From Rhizobium sp. ARZ01 (GTDB taxonomy: Bacteria > Pseudomonadota > Alphaproteobacteria > Rhizobiales > Rhizobiaceae), in the NCBI RefSeq assembly GCF_014851675.1, contig NZ_JACVAE010000003.1:62001-126000 (forward strand): DNA of 64,000 bases. Direction: 5' to 3'. The notes beneath the pieces were generated by a model. The model did not search any database. It was not told the DNA's origin and saw only the letters and a list, made by a program, of their open reading frames with translations. This document shows positions 11,112 to 21,653 of this stretch, in pieces. Within the stretch, counting starts at the first letter, position 1. Each line of letters opens with the position of its first letter. The translations under genes were made by a program, and so were the position numbers.

Positions 11112-11822
11112 TCAATGCTGTTTCTGGTATTTCAGCCAGATCGCCTTGGCGCCCATCTTCCCGACCATCGCGGCATGGGCGGCAATTTCGTCCGCGCTGA
11201 TCCGTTGCGGAAGCAGCCGGGGTCGCTGCACGATCGGCAGCACGATTTCCTCGCCATCAGCCGCATCAAACGTCTCGCGCTGTTTTGAAACACCCAACCC
11301 AAGTGCCGCCTGACGCCCACCGATCATCTCGATGTAGACCTCGGCGAGCAGTTCGGAGTCGAGAAGTGCGCCGTGCTTGGTGCGGTACGAGTTGTCGATA
11401 CCGTAGCGCCGGCAGAGCGCATCGAGCGAATTTGGGCCCATCGGATGCTTGCGCCGTGCCAGCGCTAGCGTGTCCGTTACCCGATCCACTGGCACCGGCG
11501 GGATGCCGAGGCGCTCGTACTCCGCATTGATGAAGCCCATGTCGAAGGTGGCGTTGTGCGCGACCCAGCGCGCCTCGCCAAAGAAGGCCTGCAGATCCTC
11601 GACAATCTCGGCAAAGGCCGGCTTGTCTTTCAAGAAGTCATCGGAGATGCCGTGAACCGCAAGTGCGTCCGGATGCACCTTGCGATCGCCCGGGTTGATG
11701 TAGACGTGAAAGGTGCGCCCCGTCGGGAAGTGATTTTCGAGCTCGATACCGCCAATTTCGATCACACGGTCGGCCCGATTATCGAGCCCGGTCGTTTCCG
11801 TGTCGAAGATGATTTCACGCAT
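11112..11822 (-). CDS. dnaQ: DNA polymerase III epsilon subunit (proofreading exonuclease)
   Basis: 3'-5' proofreading exonuclease of the replicative polymerase core. 236 residues, close to the E. coli length. DEDDh active site visible: Asp7 and Glu9 in FDTETTGLD, Asp94 in NATFDMGF, His150 and Asp155 in KHGALLDSELLAEVY. The C-terminal tail that binds the alpha subunit is present but divergent. It starts within the coaE gene (8-base overlap) and ends the minus-strand run ppsR-maf-aroE-coaE-dnaQ. Confidence 0.96.
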   Translation of the reverse strand: MREIIFDTETTGLDNRADRVIEIGGIELENHFPTGRTFHVYINPGDRKVHPDALAVHGISDDFLKDKPAFAEIVEDLQAFFGEARWVAHNATFDMGFINAEYERLGIPPVPVDRVTDTLALARRKHPMGPNSLDALCRRYGIDNSYRTKHGALLDSELLAEVYIEMIGGRQAALGLGVSKQRETFDAADGEEIVLPIVQRPRLLPQRISADEIAAHAAMVGKMGAKAIWLKYQKQH

Positions 11823-12414
11823 CGGCGCCGCTTTCGTTGCTCAAGGTCTCCACTATCTGTTTCACCTGTTCGCGCGCGGCTTCAAGCCCGTTGTCGGTGT
11901 TGACCACAAAATCCGCCCGGGCTCGCTTCTCCGCATCGGGAACCTGGCGCGACAACAACATCTCGAATTTCTCTTCCGTCATGCCCGGCCTCGCCAGCAC
12001 GCGCTGGCGCTGCGTCTCCGGTGCGCAGGTGACTACGGCGATCTTGTCGACGCGATTTTCCCCGCTCGTTTCGAACAGGAGGGGGATGTCCAGGACGACG
12101 ATTGGCGCACCGGCTGCACGCTGCGCATCCAGAAACGCGACCTCCTTCTGACGTACCAGAGGATGGATGATCGCTTCCAGCCGCCTGAATCCTTCCGGGT
12201 GATCCGCAAGTTGCGCCGCGAGCGCCTTACGGTCGACCACCCCATTTTCGATCACGCCGGGGAATGCCTCGCCAACCGGGCCGACAGCCTCATTGCCGTA
12301 CAGTTCGTGTACGGTGGCATCGGCGTCATGGACGGGTACTCCAAGCGAACGAAACATCGCGGCCGTGGTCGATTTTCCCGTGCCGATCGATCCGGTGAGG
12401 CCAAGAACGATCAT
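11815..12414 (-). CDS. coaE: dephospho-CoA kinase
   Basis: ATP-dependent kinase for the last step of coenzyme A synthesis (3'-phosphorylation of dephospho-CoA). 199 residues; P-loop [10 protein letters not shown] (8-17), the family [10 protein letters not shown] block (about 30-39), a [10 protein letters not shown] substrate/Walker-B-like segment and the [18 protein letters not shown] lid and C-terminal region. Start overlaps the end of aroE by 4 bases and its end overlaps dnaQ by 8, so it is translated in a tightly coupled set. Confidence 0.95.
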   Translation of the reverse strand: MIVLGLTGSIGTGKSTTAAMFRSLGVPVHDADATVHELYGNEAVGPVGEAFPGVIENGVVDRKALAAQLADHPEGFRRLEAIIHPLVRQKEVAFLDAQRAAGAPIVVLDIPLLFETSGENRVDKIAVVTCAPETQRQRVLARPGMTEEKFEMLLSRQVPDAEKRARADFVVNTDNGLEAAREQVKQIVETLSNESGADA

Positions 12415-13280
12415 CCGTGGCGCTCCATGTCGTCAATGATGCGTTGACGGAGCGCGACATCGACCACGGGCCGCTGACCGAACCATTTTTCGAAACCAGG
12501 CACCGCCTGGTGCAGCAACATGCCCAGGCCGTCGACCGTCGCAAGGCCCTGCTGTTCGGCCTGAAGCAAGAATGGCGTCTTCAGCGGGACGTAGACGATG
12601 TCAGTGACAACCGCCTGGCTGTCGAGCCCACCGAAATCCAAGGTCGGCGCCGTGTCGCCATCCATGCCCAGCGATGTCGTGTTGACGAAGAGCCCTGCCC
12701 CAGCCATCACCTCGGTGAGCGCCGCGACCGGATGGGCGTGTATCTTCGGCCCGAAGCGGTCGGCAAGTTCCTGGGCGCGGCCGAGCGTCCGGTTGACGAC
12801 ATGGATTTCGGCAATGCCGCGATCGCGGAGTGCCTGCAGGATCGCCCGGCTCGCACCGCCGGCCCCGAACACCACGGCGCGCCCTGTGCGGTCCCAGCCG
12901 GGTGCTCGTTCATCGAGATTGGCGACAAAGCCGCGTCCATCGGTGTTGGTCGCATGGACAAGCCCCTCCGCCACCCAGAGGGTGTTCGACGCCCCGAGTT
13001 CCTCACTTAGCGCGTCTGGCCGGTCGGCCAACCGGAAGGCGGCTTCCTTGTGCGGTATCGTGACATTGCCGCCGGCAAAGCGGCGGTCTGCACTCTTCAG
13101 GTCGGCGATGAAAGCAGGAAAAGCTCCCGGTGCCACGTCCTGGCGCGTGTAACTTCCTTCAATTCCTAGCGTTTCCAGCCAGTAGCCGTGTATCAGCGGC
13201 GAACGCGAATGCTTGATTGGATGCCCGACGACAAAGGCATGGTTAACAAATGTTTCACGTGAATCACGCATCGATCGCAC
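12411..13280 (-). CDS. aroE: shikimate dehydrogenase
   Basis: NADPH-dependent reduction of 3-dehydroshikimate to shikimate. 289 residues from ATG 13280 (286 from ATG 13271). The catalytic Lys78 lies in [11 protein letters not shown], the substrate-binding [12 protein letters not shown] is at 24-35 and the NADP-binding glycine loop is [10 protein letters not shown]. Arg/Thr residues after strand 2 ([11 protein letters not shown]) fit NADP. It overlaps maf by 8-17 bases and coaE by 4. A parS-type site (13251-13266) is embedded in its first codons and encodes the DSRET part of the N-terminus, which is not part of the enzyme's conserved fold. Confidence 0.95.
   Translation of the reverse strand: MRSMRDSRETFVNHAFVVGHPIKHSRSPLIHGYWLETLGIEGSYTRQDVAPGAFPAFIADLKSADRRFAGGNVTIPHKEAAFRLADRPDALSEELGASNTLWVAEGLVHATNTDGRGFVANLDERAPGWDRTGRAVVFGAGGASRAILQALRDRGIAEIHVVNRTLGRAQELADRFGPKIHAHPVAALTEVMAGAGLFVNTTSLGMDGDTAPTLDFGGLDSQAVVTDIVYVPLKTPFLLQAEQQGLATVDGLGMLLHQAVPGFEKWFGQRPVVDVALRQRIIDDMERHG
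13251..13266. other. parS site 1 (15/16), in 5' end of aroE
   Basis: TGTTTCACGTGAATCA differs from the canonical palindrome TGTTTCACGTGAAACA at one base. It lies in the start region of aroE, 1.5 kb on the ppsR side of oriC. Expected binding site for the ParB encoded at 23112-24005. Confidence 0.85.
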
Positions 13281-13863
13281 CCATCGTTCTCAGCTGCGCA
13301 AGCAGAGGAAGCATCGGCAAGCCGATGATCGTGAAGTAATCACCCTCAATCTTTTCGAACAATTGGATACCCTCGCCCTCCAGTTGATAGGCGCCCACGC
13401 TGCCGAGCACCTTGTCGCCGACCCGGGCGAGATGGCGATCGATGAAGCCCTTGGAAAGGGGGCGCATGGTCAGTCGCGCCGTCGAGACATGCCGCCATTG
13501 TGTCTCGCCGTCGAGGGAAATCACGATCGCGCTGTTGAGCGCGTGCGTCTTGCCGGAAAGGGTCAGCAGATGCTCACGTGCATCGTCCAGTTCGCGCGGC
13601 TTGTGAAATATCCGATCATCCAATGACAACGTCTGATCGGAGCCGATAACGAGATGTCCCGGGTGGCGCTGCGCCACATCCTGCGCCTTGGCTTCTGCCA
13701 GATGAAGTGCGACCCCGGATGGCGAAGGCGCACGATGGCTGAGTTCCTCCTCCACCACTCTTTCATCGATCTCAGCGGGAATTGCCTGGAAAGAGAGTCC
13801 GGCATTCTCCATCAGCATGCGGCGAAAGGGGCTTTGGGAGGCGAGAATCAAGGGGTAGGTCAT
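13264..13863 (-). CDS. maf: Maf-like nucleoside triphosphate pyrophosphatase
   Basis: Maf/HAM1-fold pyrophosphatase hydrolysing modified or non-canonical nucleotides; family members are also linked to septum inhibition. 199 residues from ATG 13863 ([15 protein letters not shown]). Marks are the N-terminal [16 protein letters not shown] loop, AEIDER, the nucleotide-contacting [16 protein letters not shown] segment and [28 protein letters not shown] near the C-terminus, cited here only in outline. The longer upstream frame lacks family support. It overlaps aroE at its end and follows ppsR by 29 bases. Confidence 0.93.
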   Translation of the reverse strand: MTYPLILASQSPFRRMLMENAGLSFQAIPAEIDERVVEEELSHRAPSPSGVALHLAEAKAQDVAQRHPGHLVIGSDQTLSLDDRIFHKPRELDDAREHLLTLSGKTHALNSAIVISLDGETQWRHVSTARLTMRPLSKGFIDRHLARVGDKVLGSVGAYQLEGEGIQLFEKIEGDYFTIIGLPMLPLLAQLRTMGAIDA

Positions 13864-13892
13864 GGGCGTACTCTTGGGAACGTGCCCATCGC

Positions 13893-14714
13893 TTAGCGAA
13901 GCTTGGGCCGCAGGGCAACAATTGCGGCGGCCGTCTCTTCGATCGACCGACGGGTGACGTCGATCAGCGGCCAATTGTGGCGCGCGCAAAGCGAGCGTGC
14001 ATATTTCAGTTCCTCTGCGATCTGCGCCCTGTCCGTATAGTCCTCGCCCTTGAAGTCCTTGGCCGATCCGAGGACGCGGTTCTGGCGGATTTGCGCGATC
14101 CGGTCGCTCGTCGCGATCAACCCGACGACCAACGGCCGCCTGACATGCGACAGCCGTTCCGGCAAGGGAACGCCAAGGACAATTGGGATGTTGGCCGTCT
14201 TAATGCCGCGGTTGGCGAGATAGATGCTTGTCGGCGTCTTCGAGGTTCGGCTGATGCCGACGAGGATGACATCGGCCTCCTCGAGGTCGGCCGGCAACTG
14301 CCCATCATCGTGATCCATCGTGAAATTGAGCGCCTCGATCCGGGCGAAGTATTCCGCATCCATCACGTGCTGCGCACCGACGCGCCGACGCGATGTTGCG
14401 CCGAGATAGGACTGGAACACGTCGATGATCGGTTCGAGCACGGAAACGCAAGGCAACCCCATTTCCCGACAACGCTGGTCGATGACGGCTGAAAGCTCGC
14501 GGTCGACGATCGTGTAAAGCACGATGCCTGGGGCGCCATCGATGGCGTCCAGCACCGGTGTCAGCTGCTTGCGATTGCGGATGAGCGGATAGACGTGCTC
14601 CAGCGCCTGTGAAGCCTGGAATTGCGCAGCGGCGGCGCGTCCGGCGGCGATCAGTGTTTCGCCTGTCGAATCGGAGATCAGATGCAGATGAAAGTAGTTT
14701 TTCGGGTTCTCCAC
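13893..14714 (-). CDS. ppsR: pyruvate, phosphate dikinase regulatory protein (kinase/phosphorylase)
   Basis: Bifunctional ADP-dependent kinase and Pi-dependent phosphorylase of the DUF299 family; it inactivates and reactivates pyruvate phosphate dikinase or PEP synthase by threonine phosphorylation. 273 residues. N-terminal [13 protein letters not shown] (8-20) and the P-loop [11 protein letters not shown] (153-163) are diagnostic. The start is taken as GTG 14714 because GGAGG lies five bases before it and the family begins at this point; an upstream ATG gives 67 extra unsupported residues that would run into the origin. It forms the left border of oriC and starts the minus-strand ppsR-maf-aroE-coaE-dnaQ run. 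Confidence 0.92.
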   Translation of the reverse strand: MENPKNYFHLHLISDSTGETLIAAGRAAAAQFQASQALEHVYPLIRNRKQLTPVLDAIDGAPGIVLYTIVDRELSAVIDQRCREMGLPCVSVLEPIIDVFQSYLGATSRRRVGAQHVMDAEYFARIEALNFTMDHDDGQLPADLEEADVILVGISRTSKTPTSIYLANRGIKTANIPIVLGVPLPERLSHVRRPLVVGLIATSDRIAQIRQNRVLGSAKDFKGEDYTDRAQIAEELKYARSLCARHNWPLIDVTRRSIEETAAAIVALRPKLR

Positions 14715-15084
14715 ACGATCCTCCGGGCGCTGTTGATAAGGCGGGATAAAAACGCTGTCTCGGGCCAGCGCGACCCAGGCGCTTGGAAAACTGCCGGTTT
14801 TTCCACAATTCGAATTTCCTTGGACGCCTTTCCAGGCTGTTTGTGGAAAACCGAAACCGGGCGACATTGTGTCACGCGAATTCAACGTCTGTCCACAGGC
14901 TCTTATGAAAGACATTGCGCGTAACCCACTGACTCAGATCGCTTTTCTGCGATGTCCAAATGAGCATCAGATTCAGCAGCAACTTTTTCGTTCGCTTTTC
15001 TGCTTCCTGGCTTTTGCTGGCAGCGTGTGGAGGGAATTTAATCCTTGATAGTCACCGACTCTAAGAAATAGAAACCTCTTCAAT
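14715..15084. other. oriC: probable chromosomal replication origin (oriC)
   Basis: A 370-base gene-free interval between ppsR and hemE, the known oriC position in Caulobacter and Sinorhizobium. DnaA-box-like nonamers: TTATCAACA on minus (14731-14739, 8/9), TTATCCCGC on minus (14741-14749, 7/9), TTTTCCACA on plus (14799-14807, 8/9), TTTTCCACA on minus (14842-14850, 8/9), and CTGTCCACA on plus (14889-14897, 7/9). GANTC sites for CcrM methylation lie at 14931, 14970 and 15057. The hemE-proximal end is A/T-richer (from about 15031), a possible unwinding region. Gene direction switches from mostly minus to mostly plus here. No experiment in hand; box quality is moderate. Confidence 0.75.
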
Positions 15085-16152
15085 ATGAATTTCTTTGTTA
15101 GAGGGAGCACTGCAAAGTTGGCGAGCGGAACGCGAAAGATCGTCGAAGTCCTGAACGGAAAAGCTGTCTCTCCACCACCGATCTGGCTGATGCGGCAGGC
15201 CGGGCGATACCTTCCGGAGTACCGGGAGACGCGAGCCAAGGCCGGTAGCTTTCTCGATCTGTGCTATTCGCCGGAGCATGCAGTCGAAGTGACCTTGCAG
15301 CCGATACGGCGCTATGGCTTCGATGCAGCGATCCTATTCTCCGACATTCTGGTGATACCGGATGCTTTGAAACGGCAGGTTCGTTTCGACGAGGGCCATG
15401 GACCTCGGATGCAGCCGCTAAGCGTTGATGAAATCCCTGCCCTGGCTCCGATGCCTGTTCTTGGCCACCTCGAACCGGTACTGGAGACGGTGCGTCGACT
15501 GCGTGCGGAGCTGCCGCATGAAACGACGCTGCTCGGCTTCTGTGGGGCGCCCTGGACGGTTGCGACCTATATGATCGCCGGCCAGGGAACGCCCGATCAG
15601 GCGCCAACACGCCTTTTCGCCTACAAGGAACCAAGAGCTTTCTCGCAGTTGCTGGATATCCTTGCGGAAAAATCCGCCGACTATCTGGTCGCGCAGATCG
15701 ATGCAGGCGCGGATGCGGTGCAGATTTTCGATTCCTGGGCTGGGGTTCTCGGCGAGAAGGAGTTTGCGGACTATGCGGTGAAGCCCGTCCGGCGGATCGT
15801 TGATCTGGTGAAGGCGCGCCGGCCGCAGGCGAAGATCATTGCTTTTGCCAAGGGCGCTGGCCTGTTTTTGAAGGACTATCGCCAGGGCACTGGCGCGGAC
15901 GCAATCGGGCTCGATTGGACGGTCCCGCTGTCTCTTGCGGCTGAACTGCAAAAGGATGGGCCCGTTCAGGGCAACCTCGATCCGCAGCGCGTCGTCGCGG
16001 GCGGCAATGCGTTGCGCGATGGTATCGACGCAATCCTGGACGCTCTTGGAAACGGGCCGCTGATCTTCAATCTTGGCCATGGGATCACCCCCCAGGCAGA
16101 TCCTGTAAACGTTGCCGCGCTGGTCGAGCGCGTTAGAGGCGGTGCGCGGTGA
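15085..16152 (+). CDS. hemE: uroporphyrinogen decarboxylase
   Basis: Cofactor-free decarboxylation of uroporphyrinogen III to coproporphyrinogen III in heme synthesis. 355 residues, the usual length. Key motif [17 protein letters not shown] (31-47) carries the substrate-binding Arg37 and Arg41, and Asp87 lies in [21 protein letters not shown] and [11 protein letters not shown] are further family blocks. Gene adjoins oriC, a conserved alphaproteobacterial position. It overlaps hemJ by 4 bases. The start ATG 15085 has only a weak upstream ribosome site (CCTCTTCAAT), but the N-terminus matches family length. Confidence 0.96.
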   Translation: MNFFVRGSTAKLASGTRKIVEVLNGKAVSPPPIWLMRQAGRYLPEYRETRAKAGSFLDLCYSPEHAVEVTLQPIRRYGFDAAILFSDILVIPDALKRQVRFDEGHGPRMQPLSVDEIPALAPMPVLGHLEPVLETVRRLRAELPHETTLLGFCGAPWTVATYMIAGQGTPDQAPTRLFAYKEPRAFSQLLDILAEKSADYLVAQIDAGADAVQIFDSWAGVLGEKEFADYAVKPVRRIVDLVKARRPQAKIIAFAKGAGLFLKDYRQGTGADAIGLDWTVPLSLAAELQKDGPVQGNLDPQRVVAGGNALRDGIDAILDALGNGPLIFNLGHGITPQADPVNVAALVERVRGGAR

Positions 16153-16694
16153 GCGAGGGGCAGACGGGACAGTCAGTCGGACGGCGCGCTACGCGCCGTG
16201 CCATGATTGTCCTGGTATTCTTTGCCCTCGTTGCGGCGGCCATAGTCGCCTACCCGCCTGATGATCTCTACCTGTGGGTCAAGGCGCTCCACATCGTTGC
16301 AGTGATTTCCTGGATGGCGGGATTGCTCTACCTGCCGCGGCTTTTCATCTATCACACGGATGCTGCGAAGGGCTCTGAGCTGTCGGAAACCTTCATGACG
16401 ATGGAGAGGCGGCTCTACCGGGTGATCATGAACCCGGCAATGATGCTGAGTTGGGTGCTCGGTCTCTATCTCGCATGGTCAGTCTACCGTTTCCAAGGTG
16501 GCTGGTTGCACGCGAAGCTTGCCTTCGTGGTAGTGTTGACGGCCGTTCATGTCTTTTTCGGACGATGCATCGTGGCCTTCGCTCAAGATGCTAATCGCTT
16601 CAGTGCACGCCAATGGCGGTTCCTGAACGAAATGCCGGCGCTTCTGATGGTGCTGATCGTAATAATGGTTGTCGTGAAGCCGTTCTCGGGTTAA
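16149..16694 (+). CDS. hemJ: protoporphyrinogen IX oxidase, HemJ type
   Basis: Integral membrane protein of the HemJ/UPF0093 family that converts protoporphyrinogen IX to protoporphyrin IX where HemG/HemY are absent. 181 residues with four or more membrane spans (about 19-36, 44-63, 92-110, 120-137, 160-177). Conserved His48 ([17 protein letters not shown]) and the [10 protein letters not shown] segment ending in His69 are the family marks. Start is GTG 16149 overlapping the hemE stop (GTGA), so the pair is translationally coupled and both act in heme synthesis. Confidence 0.9.
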   Translation: MSEGQTGQSVGRRATRRAMIVLVFFALVAAAIVAYPPDDLYLWVKALHIVAVISWMAGLLYLPRLFIYHTDAAKGSELSETFMTMERRLYRVIMNPAMMLSWVLGLYLAWSVYRFQGGWLHAKLAFVVVLTAVHVFFGRCIVAFAQDANRFSARQWRFLNEMPALLMVLIVIMVVVKPFSG

Positions 16695-16744
16695 AGATCG
16701 CCGGGTGTCGATTCCTGTCCGGAAATCGCCTGAGGCCCTTGCGG

Positions 16745-16760
16745 GGTTTCACGTGAATCG
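16745..16760. other. weak parS-like sequence upstream of rho
   Basis: GGTTTCACGTGAATCG matches 13 of 16 bases of the parS palindrome; the central TTTCACGTGAA is intact. It lies in the hemJ-rho intergenic region. Binding would be weaker than at the six better sites. Confidence 0.45.
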
Positions 16761-16884
16761 CTATTTTCCGCTCATCTCATCTTTCGTGGCATGTGTATCC
16801 GCTTCGTGAACTGCACTCCCCCAGCAGTTCAGTCTTGACCCGCACGCCAGTTTTCCATCCCGATATCACGCATGGTCCCCCTTC

Positions 16885-18150
16885 ATGGCTGAAATGAAGC
16901 TACAAGAACTGAAAAACAAAACGCCGACCGATCTGCTGGCTTTTGCCGAGTCGCTCGAGGTCGAGAACGCAAGCACGATGCGCAAGCAGGAACTGATGTT
17001 CGCGATCCTCAAGATGCTTGCGACGCAGGATACCGAGATCATCGGCGAGGGCGTGGTCGAAGTACTGCAGGACGGCTTTGGCTTCCTTCGTTCGGCCAAC
17101 GCGAACTACCTGCCGGGTCCGGATGATATCTACATCTCGCCCTCGCAGATCCGGCGTTTCTCGTTGAAGACGGGCGACACGGTCGAGGGTCCGATCCGTG
17201 GACCGAAGGAAGGTGAGCGCTATTTTGCGCTTTTGAAGGTCAACACGATTAACTTCGATGATCCGGAGAAGATCCGCCACAAGGTCCATTTCGACAACCT
17301 GACGCCGCTCTATCCGAATGAGCGCTTCAAGATGGAACTGGACGTTCCGACGTCAAAGGATCTTTCTCCCCGCGTCATCGATCTGGTGGCGCCGCTCGGC
17401 AAGGGTCAGCGAGGCCTGATTGTGGCACCGCCGCGCACCGGCAAGACCGTGCTGCTGCAGAACATTGCGCATTCGATCACAGCAAACCATCCGGAATGCT
17501 ATCTCATCGTGCTCCTGATCGACGAGCGGCCCGAAGAAGTAACCGACATGCAGCGCTCGGTGAAGGGCGAAGTCGTTTCCTCGACGTTCGATGAGCCGGC
17601 GACGCGTCACGTGCAGGTGGCGGAGATGGTCATCGAGAAGGCCAAGCGCCTCGTTGAACACGGCCGTGATGTGGTTATTCTTCTTGATTCGATCACCCGC
17701 CTTGGCCGCGCCTACAACACGGTCGTGCCATCCTCGGGCAAGGTCTTGACGGGCGGCGTCGACGCGAATGCCTTGCAGCGTCCGAAGCGCTTCTTCGGCG
17801 CAGCACGCAATATCGAGGAAGGTGGTTCACTGACCATCATTGCGACGGCCCTCATCGATACGGGCAGCCGCATGGACGAAGTCATCTTTGAAGAGTTCAA
17901 GGGTACCGGCAACTCCGAAATTGTGCTGGATCGCAAGGTCGCCGACAAGCGTATCTTTCCGGCGATGGACATTCTTAAGTCCGGCACCCGCAAGGAAGAC
18001 CTGCTTGTTCCGCGTCAGGACCTGCAGAAGATCTTCGTCCTGCGTCGAATCTTGGCACCGATGGGCACGACGGATGCCATCGAATTCCTCATCGACAAAC
18101 TCAAGCAGACGAAGAACAACGGCGACTTCTTCGACTCGATGAATACCTGA
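16885..18150 (+). CDS. rho: transcription termination factor Rho
   Basis: Hexameric RNA-dependent ATPase/helicase that ends transcription. 421 residues, the typical length. N-terminal Rho-N domain (1-45), RNA-binding cold-shock-like domain with GFGFLRS (64-70) and the ATPase domain with Walker A APPRTGKT (181-188), Walker [17 protein letters not shown] and the Q/R-loop region around [23 protein letters not shown]. The start ATG 16885 lacks a strong GGAGG but matches the family N-terminus ([10 protein letters not shown]). Preceded by a 190-base intergenic region with a weak parS; followed by a strong terminator. Confidence 0.97.
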   Translation: MAEMKLQELKNKTPTDLLAFAESLEVENASTMRKQELMFAILKMLATQDTEIIGEGVVEVLQDGFGFLRSANANYLPGPDDIYISPSQIRRFSLKTGDTVEGPIRGPKEGERYFALLKVNTINFDDPEKIRHKVHFDNLTPLYPNERFKMELDVPTSKDLSPRVIDLVAPLGKGQRGLIVAPPRTGKTVLLQNIAHSITANHPECYLIVLLIDERPEEVTDMQRSVKGEVVSSTFDEPATRHVQVAEMVIEKAKRLVEHGRDVVILLDSITRLGRAYNTVVPSSGKVLTGGVDANALQRPKRFFGAARNIEEGGSLTIIATALIDTGSRMDEVIFEEFKGTGNSEIVLDRKVADKRIFPAMDILKSGTRKEDLLVPRQDLQKIFVLRRILAPMGTTDAIEFLIDKLKQTKNNGDFFDSMNT

Positions 18151-18176
18151 GCCGGATTCGAAGCCGGATACTATCC

Positions 18177-18210
18177 AATGGTGGGCGCTCTATCGAGCCC
18201 ACCATTTTTT
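18177..18210 (+). terminator. Rho-independent terminator after rho
   Basis: Perfect 10-bp stem AATGGTGGGC/GCCCACCATT with a 10-base loop and a run of T (18205-18210), 27 bases after the rho stop. Confidence 0.9.
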
Positions 18211-18345
18211 GTTTTTGGGCCTGGTCCTCGTGTCGGAGTCTCATGCTGGACCTCCAGCGTCACATAGTGTATCGAACGGCTGAAAAATGGCGACAGATCG
18301 AGCTGCTACCCGGCCGCTGCACCCAAGAACTCCTTTCCCGTTCCT

Positions 18346-19674
18346 GTGATGGCAATGATTGGTACCGATACCATTTTCGCGCTTTCGAGCGGCGGACTTC
18401 CCTCCGGCGTTGCGATTGTCAGGATTAGTGGTCCCGCTTGCATTGAGGCCCTCACATCGATGGTCGGAAGCGTTCCCGCGCCACGCCGGGCTGTGCTTCG
18501 ATCGATTCGTTCTCGAAACAATGAGGTCCTGGATCAGGGATTGGTTCTCTACTTTCCTGGAACTGCTTCGTTTACCGGAGAGGAATCCGCTGAGCTTCAT
18601 ATCCATGGGGGACGAGCCACGGTGCGAGCCGTCTTGGACGCGTTGGCTGAGGTCCCCGGCCTGCGACCGGCAGAAGCGGGTGAATTCAGCCGACGGGCTT
18701 TTCACAACGGAAAACTCGATCTCGTCGAAATCGAGGGCTTGGCGGATATCGTTGCAGCGCAAACCGAGATGCAGCGTCGCCTGGCGCTGGAGCACGCCGC
18801 CGGCGGCGTATCGAAACTTTATGATGACTGGACGCGCCGCTTGACGCATGCGCGGGCGATGATCGAAGCCGAGCTGGACTTTGCCGACGAGGAGGATGTG
18901 CCGGGCTCGGTTGGGCAAACAATTCGGGCGGATCTTCAAGCACTATGCACTGAGATCGGGGCCCATCTGAAGGGTGCGCGGGCCGGCGAGATCATTCGCG
19001 ACGGGTTGACGGTGGTCATAACCGGACCGCCAAATGCCGGAAAATCCAGCCTCATCAATTATTTAGCGAAGCGTGATGTCGCGATCGTCACCGACATACC
19101 TGGAACAACGCGCGACATTGTCTCGGTTGATCTTGACCTCGACGGCTTTGCTGTCCGAATTCTTGATACTGCGGGTATCCGTGATACGGCCGAAGTTGTC
19201 GAACTGGAGGGAATTCGACGCGCCAAGTCGGCAGTCGCCCGCGCCGATCTCGTCCTGCGGCTTCTGGACAGTGCCGAGACTGTTCCTGAAATGACGGAAG
19301 AAACTGGCGCACCGACGATTTACATTGCGCCTAAGGCGGACATGGCGCGTAGAACCGACCTCGACAGCGGCGTCATCGCGGTCTCGATCCGCACCGGCGA
19401 AGGTATGGACGCGTTGCTTGACCTAATCCGCCGGCATCTGCCGTTGATAACCGACGGTTCCGCCTTTGCGGTGCCGTCGCGGGAACGGCACAATGAGGCG
19501 CTCCGCTCTGCGCTCCGCTCTATTGAAGACGCGCTATCGCAGGATGCGGACGTTCTGGAACTACAGGCAGAAAGCCTGCGTCTGGCGGCCAACGCGATCG
19601 GTTACATTACTGGGCGTATTGATGTCGAAGGCCTACTCGACGTCATTTTTTCGGAATTTTGTATCGGCAAATGA
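18346..19674 (+). CDS. mnmE: tRNA modification GTPase MnmE
   Basis: Potassium-activated GTPase that with MnmG forms the cmnm5 group at U34 of certain tRNAs. About 440 residues. N-terminal THF-binding domain (MIGTDTIFALSSG...), a central Ras-like G domain with GPPNAGKSSL and DIPGTTRD, and the invariant C-terminal Cys motif in FCIGK. The reported start is GTG 18346; ATG 18349 and ATG 18355 are in frame and none has a clear ribosome site, so the true start is uncertain by three codons. The stop codon TGA (19672-19674) is the first part of a parS site. mnmG follows after 95 bases. Confidence 0.94.
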   Translation: MMAMIGTDTIFALSSGGLPSGVAIVRISGPACIEALTSMVGSVPAPRRAVLRSIRSRNNEVLDQGLVLYFPGTASFTGEESAELHIHGGRATVRAVLDALAEVPGLRPAEAGEFSRRAFHNGKLDLVEIEGLADIVAAQTEMQRRLALEHAAGGVSKLYDDWTRRLTHARAMIEAELDFADEEDVPGSVGQTIRADLQALCTEIGAHLKGARAGEIIRDGLTVVITGPPNAGKSSLINYLAKRDVAIVTDIPGTTRDIVSVDLDLDGFAVRILDTAGIRDTAEVVELEGIRRAKSAVARADLVLRLLDSAETVPEMTEETGAPTIYIAPKADMARRTDLDSGVIAVSIRTGEGMDALLDLIRRHLPLITDGSAFAVPSRERHNEALRSALRSIEDALSQDADVLELQAESLRLAANAIGYITGRIDVEGLLDVIFSEFCIGK

Positions 19675-19687
19675 TTCACGTGAAACA
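19672..19687. other. parS site 2 (15/16), overlaps mnmE stop
   Basis: TGATTCACGTGAAACA, one mismatch at position 3. Its first three bases are the mnmE stop codon, so the mismatch supplies the terminator codon. First of two sites 45 bases apart. Confidence 0.9.
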
Positions 19688-19716
19688 AGGATGCAACGCA
19701 GGCGAGTCTCCTGTAG

Positions 19717-19732
19717 TGTTTCACGTGAAACG
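19717..19732. other. parS site 3 (15/16), mnmE-mnmG intergenic
   Basis: TGTTTCACGTGAAACG, mismatch only at the last base. It lies 38 bases upstream of the mnmG start and 45 bases from site 2, about four helical turns. Confidence 0.92.
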
Positions 19733-19769
19733 ATTCCGGTGTTATCGGTACACCAGGTAGGAAGGACGC

Positions 19770-21653
19770 ATGACCTACGATGTTGTAGTTATTGGCGGGG
19801 GCCATGCCGGCTGTGAAGCTGCAACCGCGTCCGCTCGCGCGGGAGCGCGCACAGCGCTCCTCACCCATTCTCGACAGACCATTGGCGTCATGTCGTGCAA
19901 TCCGGCCATCGGTGGGCTGGGCAAGGGGCATCTCGTTCGCGAGGTGGACGCTCTCGATGGCCTCATGGGGCGCATCGCCGACCAGGCAGGCATCCAGTTT
20001 CGCATGCTCAACCGCCGTAAGGGTCCGGCGGTTCGTGGCCCTCGCACGCAGGCCGATCGCCGGCTTTATCGTGAAGCCATGCAATCAGCGATCGCGTCGA
20101 CTGCGAATCTCGATGTAATCGAGGGTGATGCGTTTGATATCGAGATTGAGAAGGACGAGATACGAGCCGTTGTCACTGCTGATGGCCGGCGTATCGGCTG
20201 CCGGGCTGTCGTCCTGACCACCGGCACCTTCCTGCGCGGGCTAATTCATATTGGAAAAGAGACCGTACCCGCTGGTCGGGTCGGCGAACAGCCGTCGCTG
20301 GGTCTATCAGAGACACTCTCACGCCTTGGTTTGCGGTTAGGCCGACTAAAAACGGGTACACCGGCGAGGTTATCGGGAAAAACCATAGCCTGGGATCAAG
20401 TCGGTCGGCAGGCTGCGGACGAAGATCCGGTTCCGTTCTCCTTCATGACCGACCGTATCGTGAATCCGCAAATCGAATGCGGCGTTACCCGGACGACGAG
20501 TGAGACCCACAGAATCATCGAGGAGAACATCGGCCAGTCCGCGATGTATTCTGGTCAGATCAAGGGCGTGGGTCCTCGCTATTGCCCGTCGATCGAGGAC
20601 AAGATCGTTCGCTTCGGAGAGCGCGATGGGCACCAGATCTTTCTAGAACCCGAGGGCCTCGATGACGACACCGTCTATCCGAACGGTATCTCGACCTCCC
20701 TCCCCGCTTCCGTGCAGGAGGCGTTCATTCGCACCATTCCCGGTTTGGAGCATGTGGAAATCCTTCAGTCCGGTTACGCGATTGAGTATGACCACGTCGA
20801 TCCGCGTGAACTGACGCAGGGGTTGGAACTCATCAAGATGCCTGGCCTGTTTTTGGCGGGACAGATCAATGGAACGACGGGATACGAAGAAGCAGCCGCG
20901 CAAGGACTTGTGGCAGGGCTCAACGCGGCTCGAAAGGTCGGTGGCCTGACGCCCTACTATTTTAGCCGCACGCAGAGCTACATCGGTGTCATGATTGATG
21001 ACCTGACCTCCCGCGGCGTGACCGAGCCGTATCGCATGTTCACCTCGCGGGCGGAATACCGTCTGTCGCTGCGGGCGGACAATGCCGATGTTCGCCTCAC
21101 CCCCCTCGCTGTCGAGTTGGGCATCGTGGGCGCATCTAGACGGGATAGATTTCAGCGTTGGCAAACCGAGCTCGACAGGTTCCGGAATGTATTGCGGTCA
21201 CTATCGCTCACACCCAGCCAGGCCATGCAACATGGCCTGCGGCTTAACCAGGATGGGCAGCGTCGCAGCGCTTATGAATTATTGTCCTACGCAGAACATT
21301 CTGTTCAATCTCTGCAGGCGATCTGGCCGGAGTTAGCAGAGATGCCCTCTCGCACGCGTGAGGCCCTTGAGATCGAGGCCGGCTATGCCGTCTACATGGA
21401 TCGACAGGCAGCTGACATTGCCGATGTACGGCGCGAGGAGCAGCGGGTCATTCCGCTCGACTTTAGCTTTGACGACCTGCCGGGTCTTTCGAATGAGTTG
21501 CGCACCAAGCTAATGCGGGACCGTCCAGCGAACGTCGCACAGGCTGCGCGCATAGACGGAATGACGCCTGCGGCGATTTCGCTGCTGCTCAATGCCTTGC
21601 GCCGAGACGAACTGGTTACCGAGCGTTCCAACGGAAGGGCCTCGGCCAGATGA
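19770..21653 (+). CDS. mnmG: tRNA uridine 5-carboxymethylaminomethyl modification enzyme MnmG
   Basis: FAD protein that with MnmE makes cmnm5U34 in tRNA wobble positions. 627 residues, the usual length. N-terminal FAD dinucleotide motif [13 protein letters not shown] (5-17), followed by [23 protein letters not shown], the YCPSIEDK loop and the C-terminal helical domain that binds MnmE. The start ATG 19770 has a GGAAGG ribosome site. It overlaps rsmG by 4 bases (ATGA). It is adjacent to its partner mnmE, the usual alphaproteobacterial order. Confidence 0.97.
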   Translation: MTYDVVVIGGGHAGCEAATASARAGARTALLTHSRQTIGVMSCNPAIGGLGKGHLVREVDALDGLMGRIADQAGIQFRMLNRRKGPAVRGPRTQADRRLYREAMQSAIASTANLDVIEGDAFDIEIEKDEIRAVVTADGRRIGCRAVVLTTGTFLRGLIHIGKETVPAGRVGEQPSLGLSETLSRLGLRLGRLKTGTPARLSGKTIAWDQVGRQAADEDPVPFSFMTDRIVNPQIECGVTRTTSETHRIIEENIGQSAMYSGQIKGVGPRYCPSIEDKIVRFGERDGHQIFLEPEGLDDDTVYPNGISTSLPASVQEAFIRTIPGLEHVEILQSGYAIEYDHVDPRELTQGLELIKMPGLFLAGQINGTTGYEEAAAQGLVAGLNAARKVGGLTPYYFSRTQSYIGVMIDDLTSRGVTEPYRMFTSRAEYRLSLRADNADVRLTPLAVELGIVGASRRDRFQRWQTELDRFRNVLRSLSLTPSQAMQHGLRLNQDGQRRSAYELLSYAEHSVQSLQAIWPELAEMPSRTREALEIEAGYAVYMDRQAADIADVRREEQRVIPLDFSFDDLPGLSNELRTKLMRDRPANVAQAARIDGMTPAAISLLLNALRRDELVTERSNGRASAR

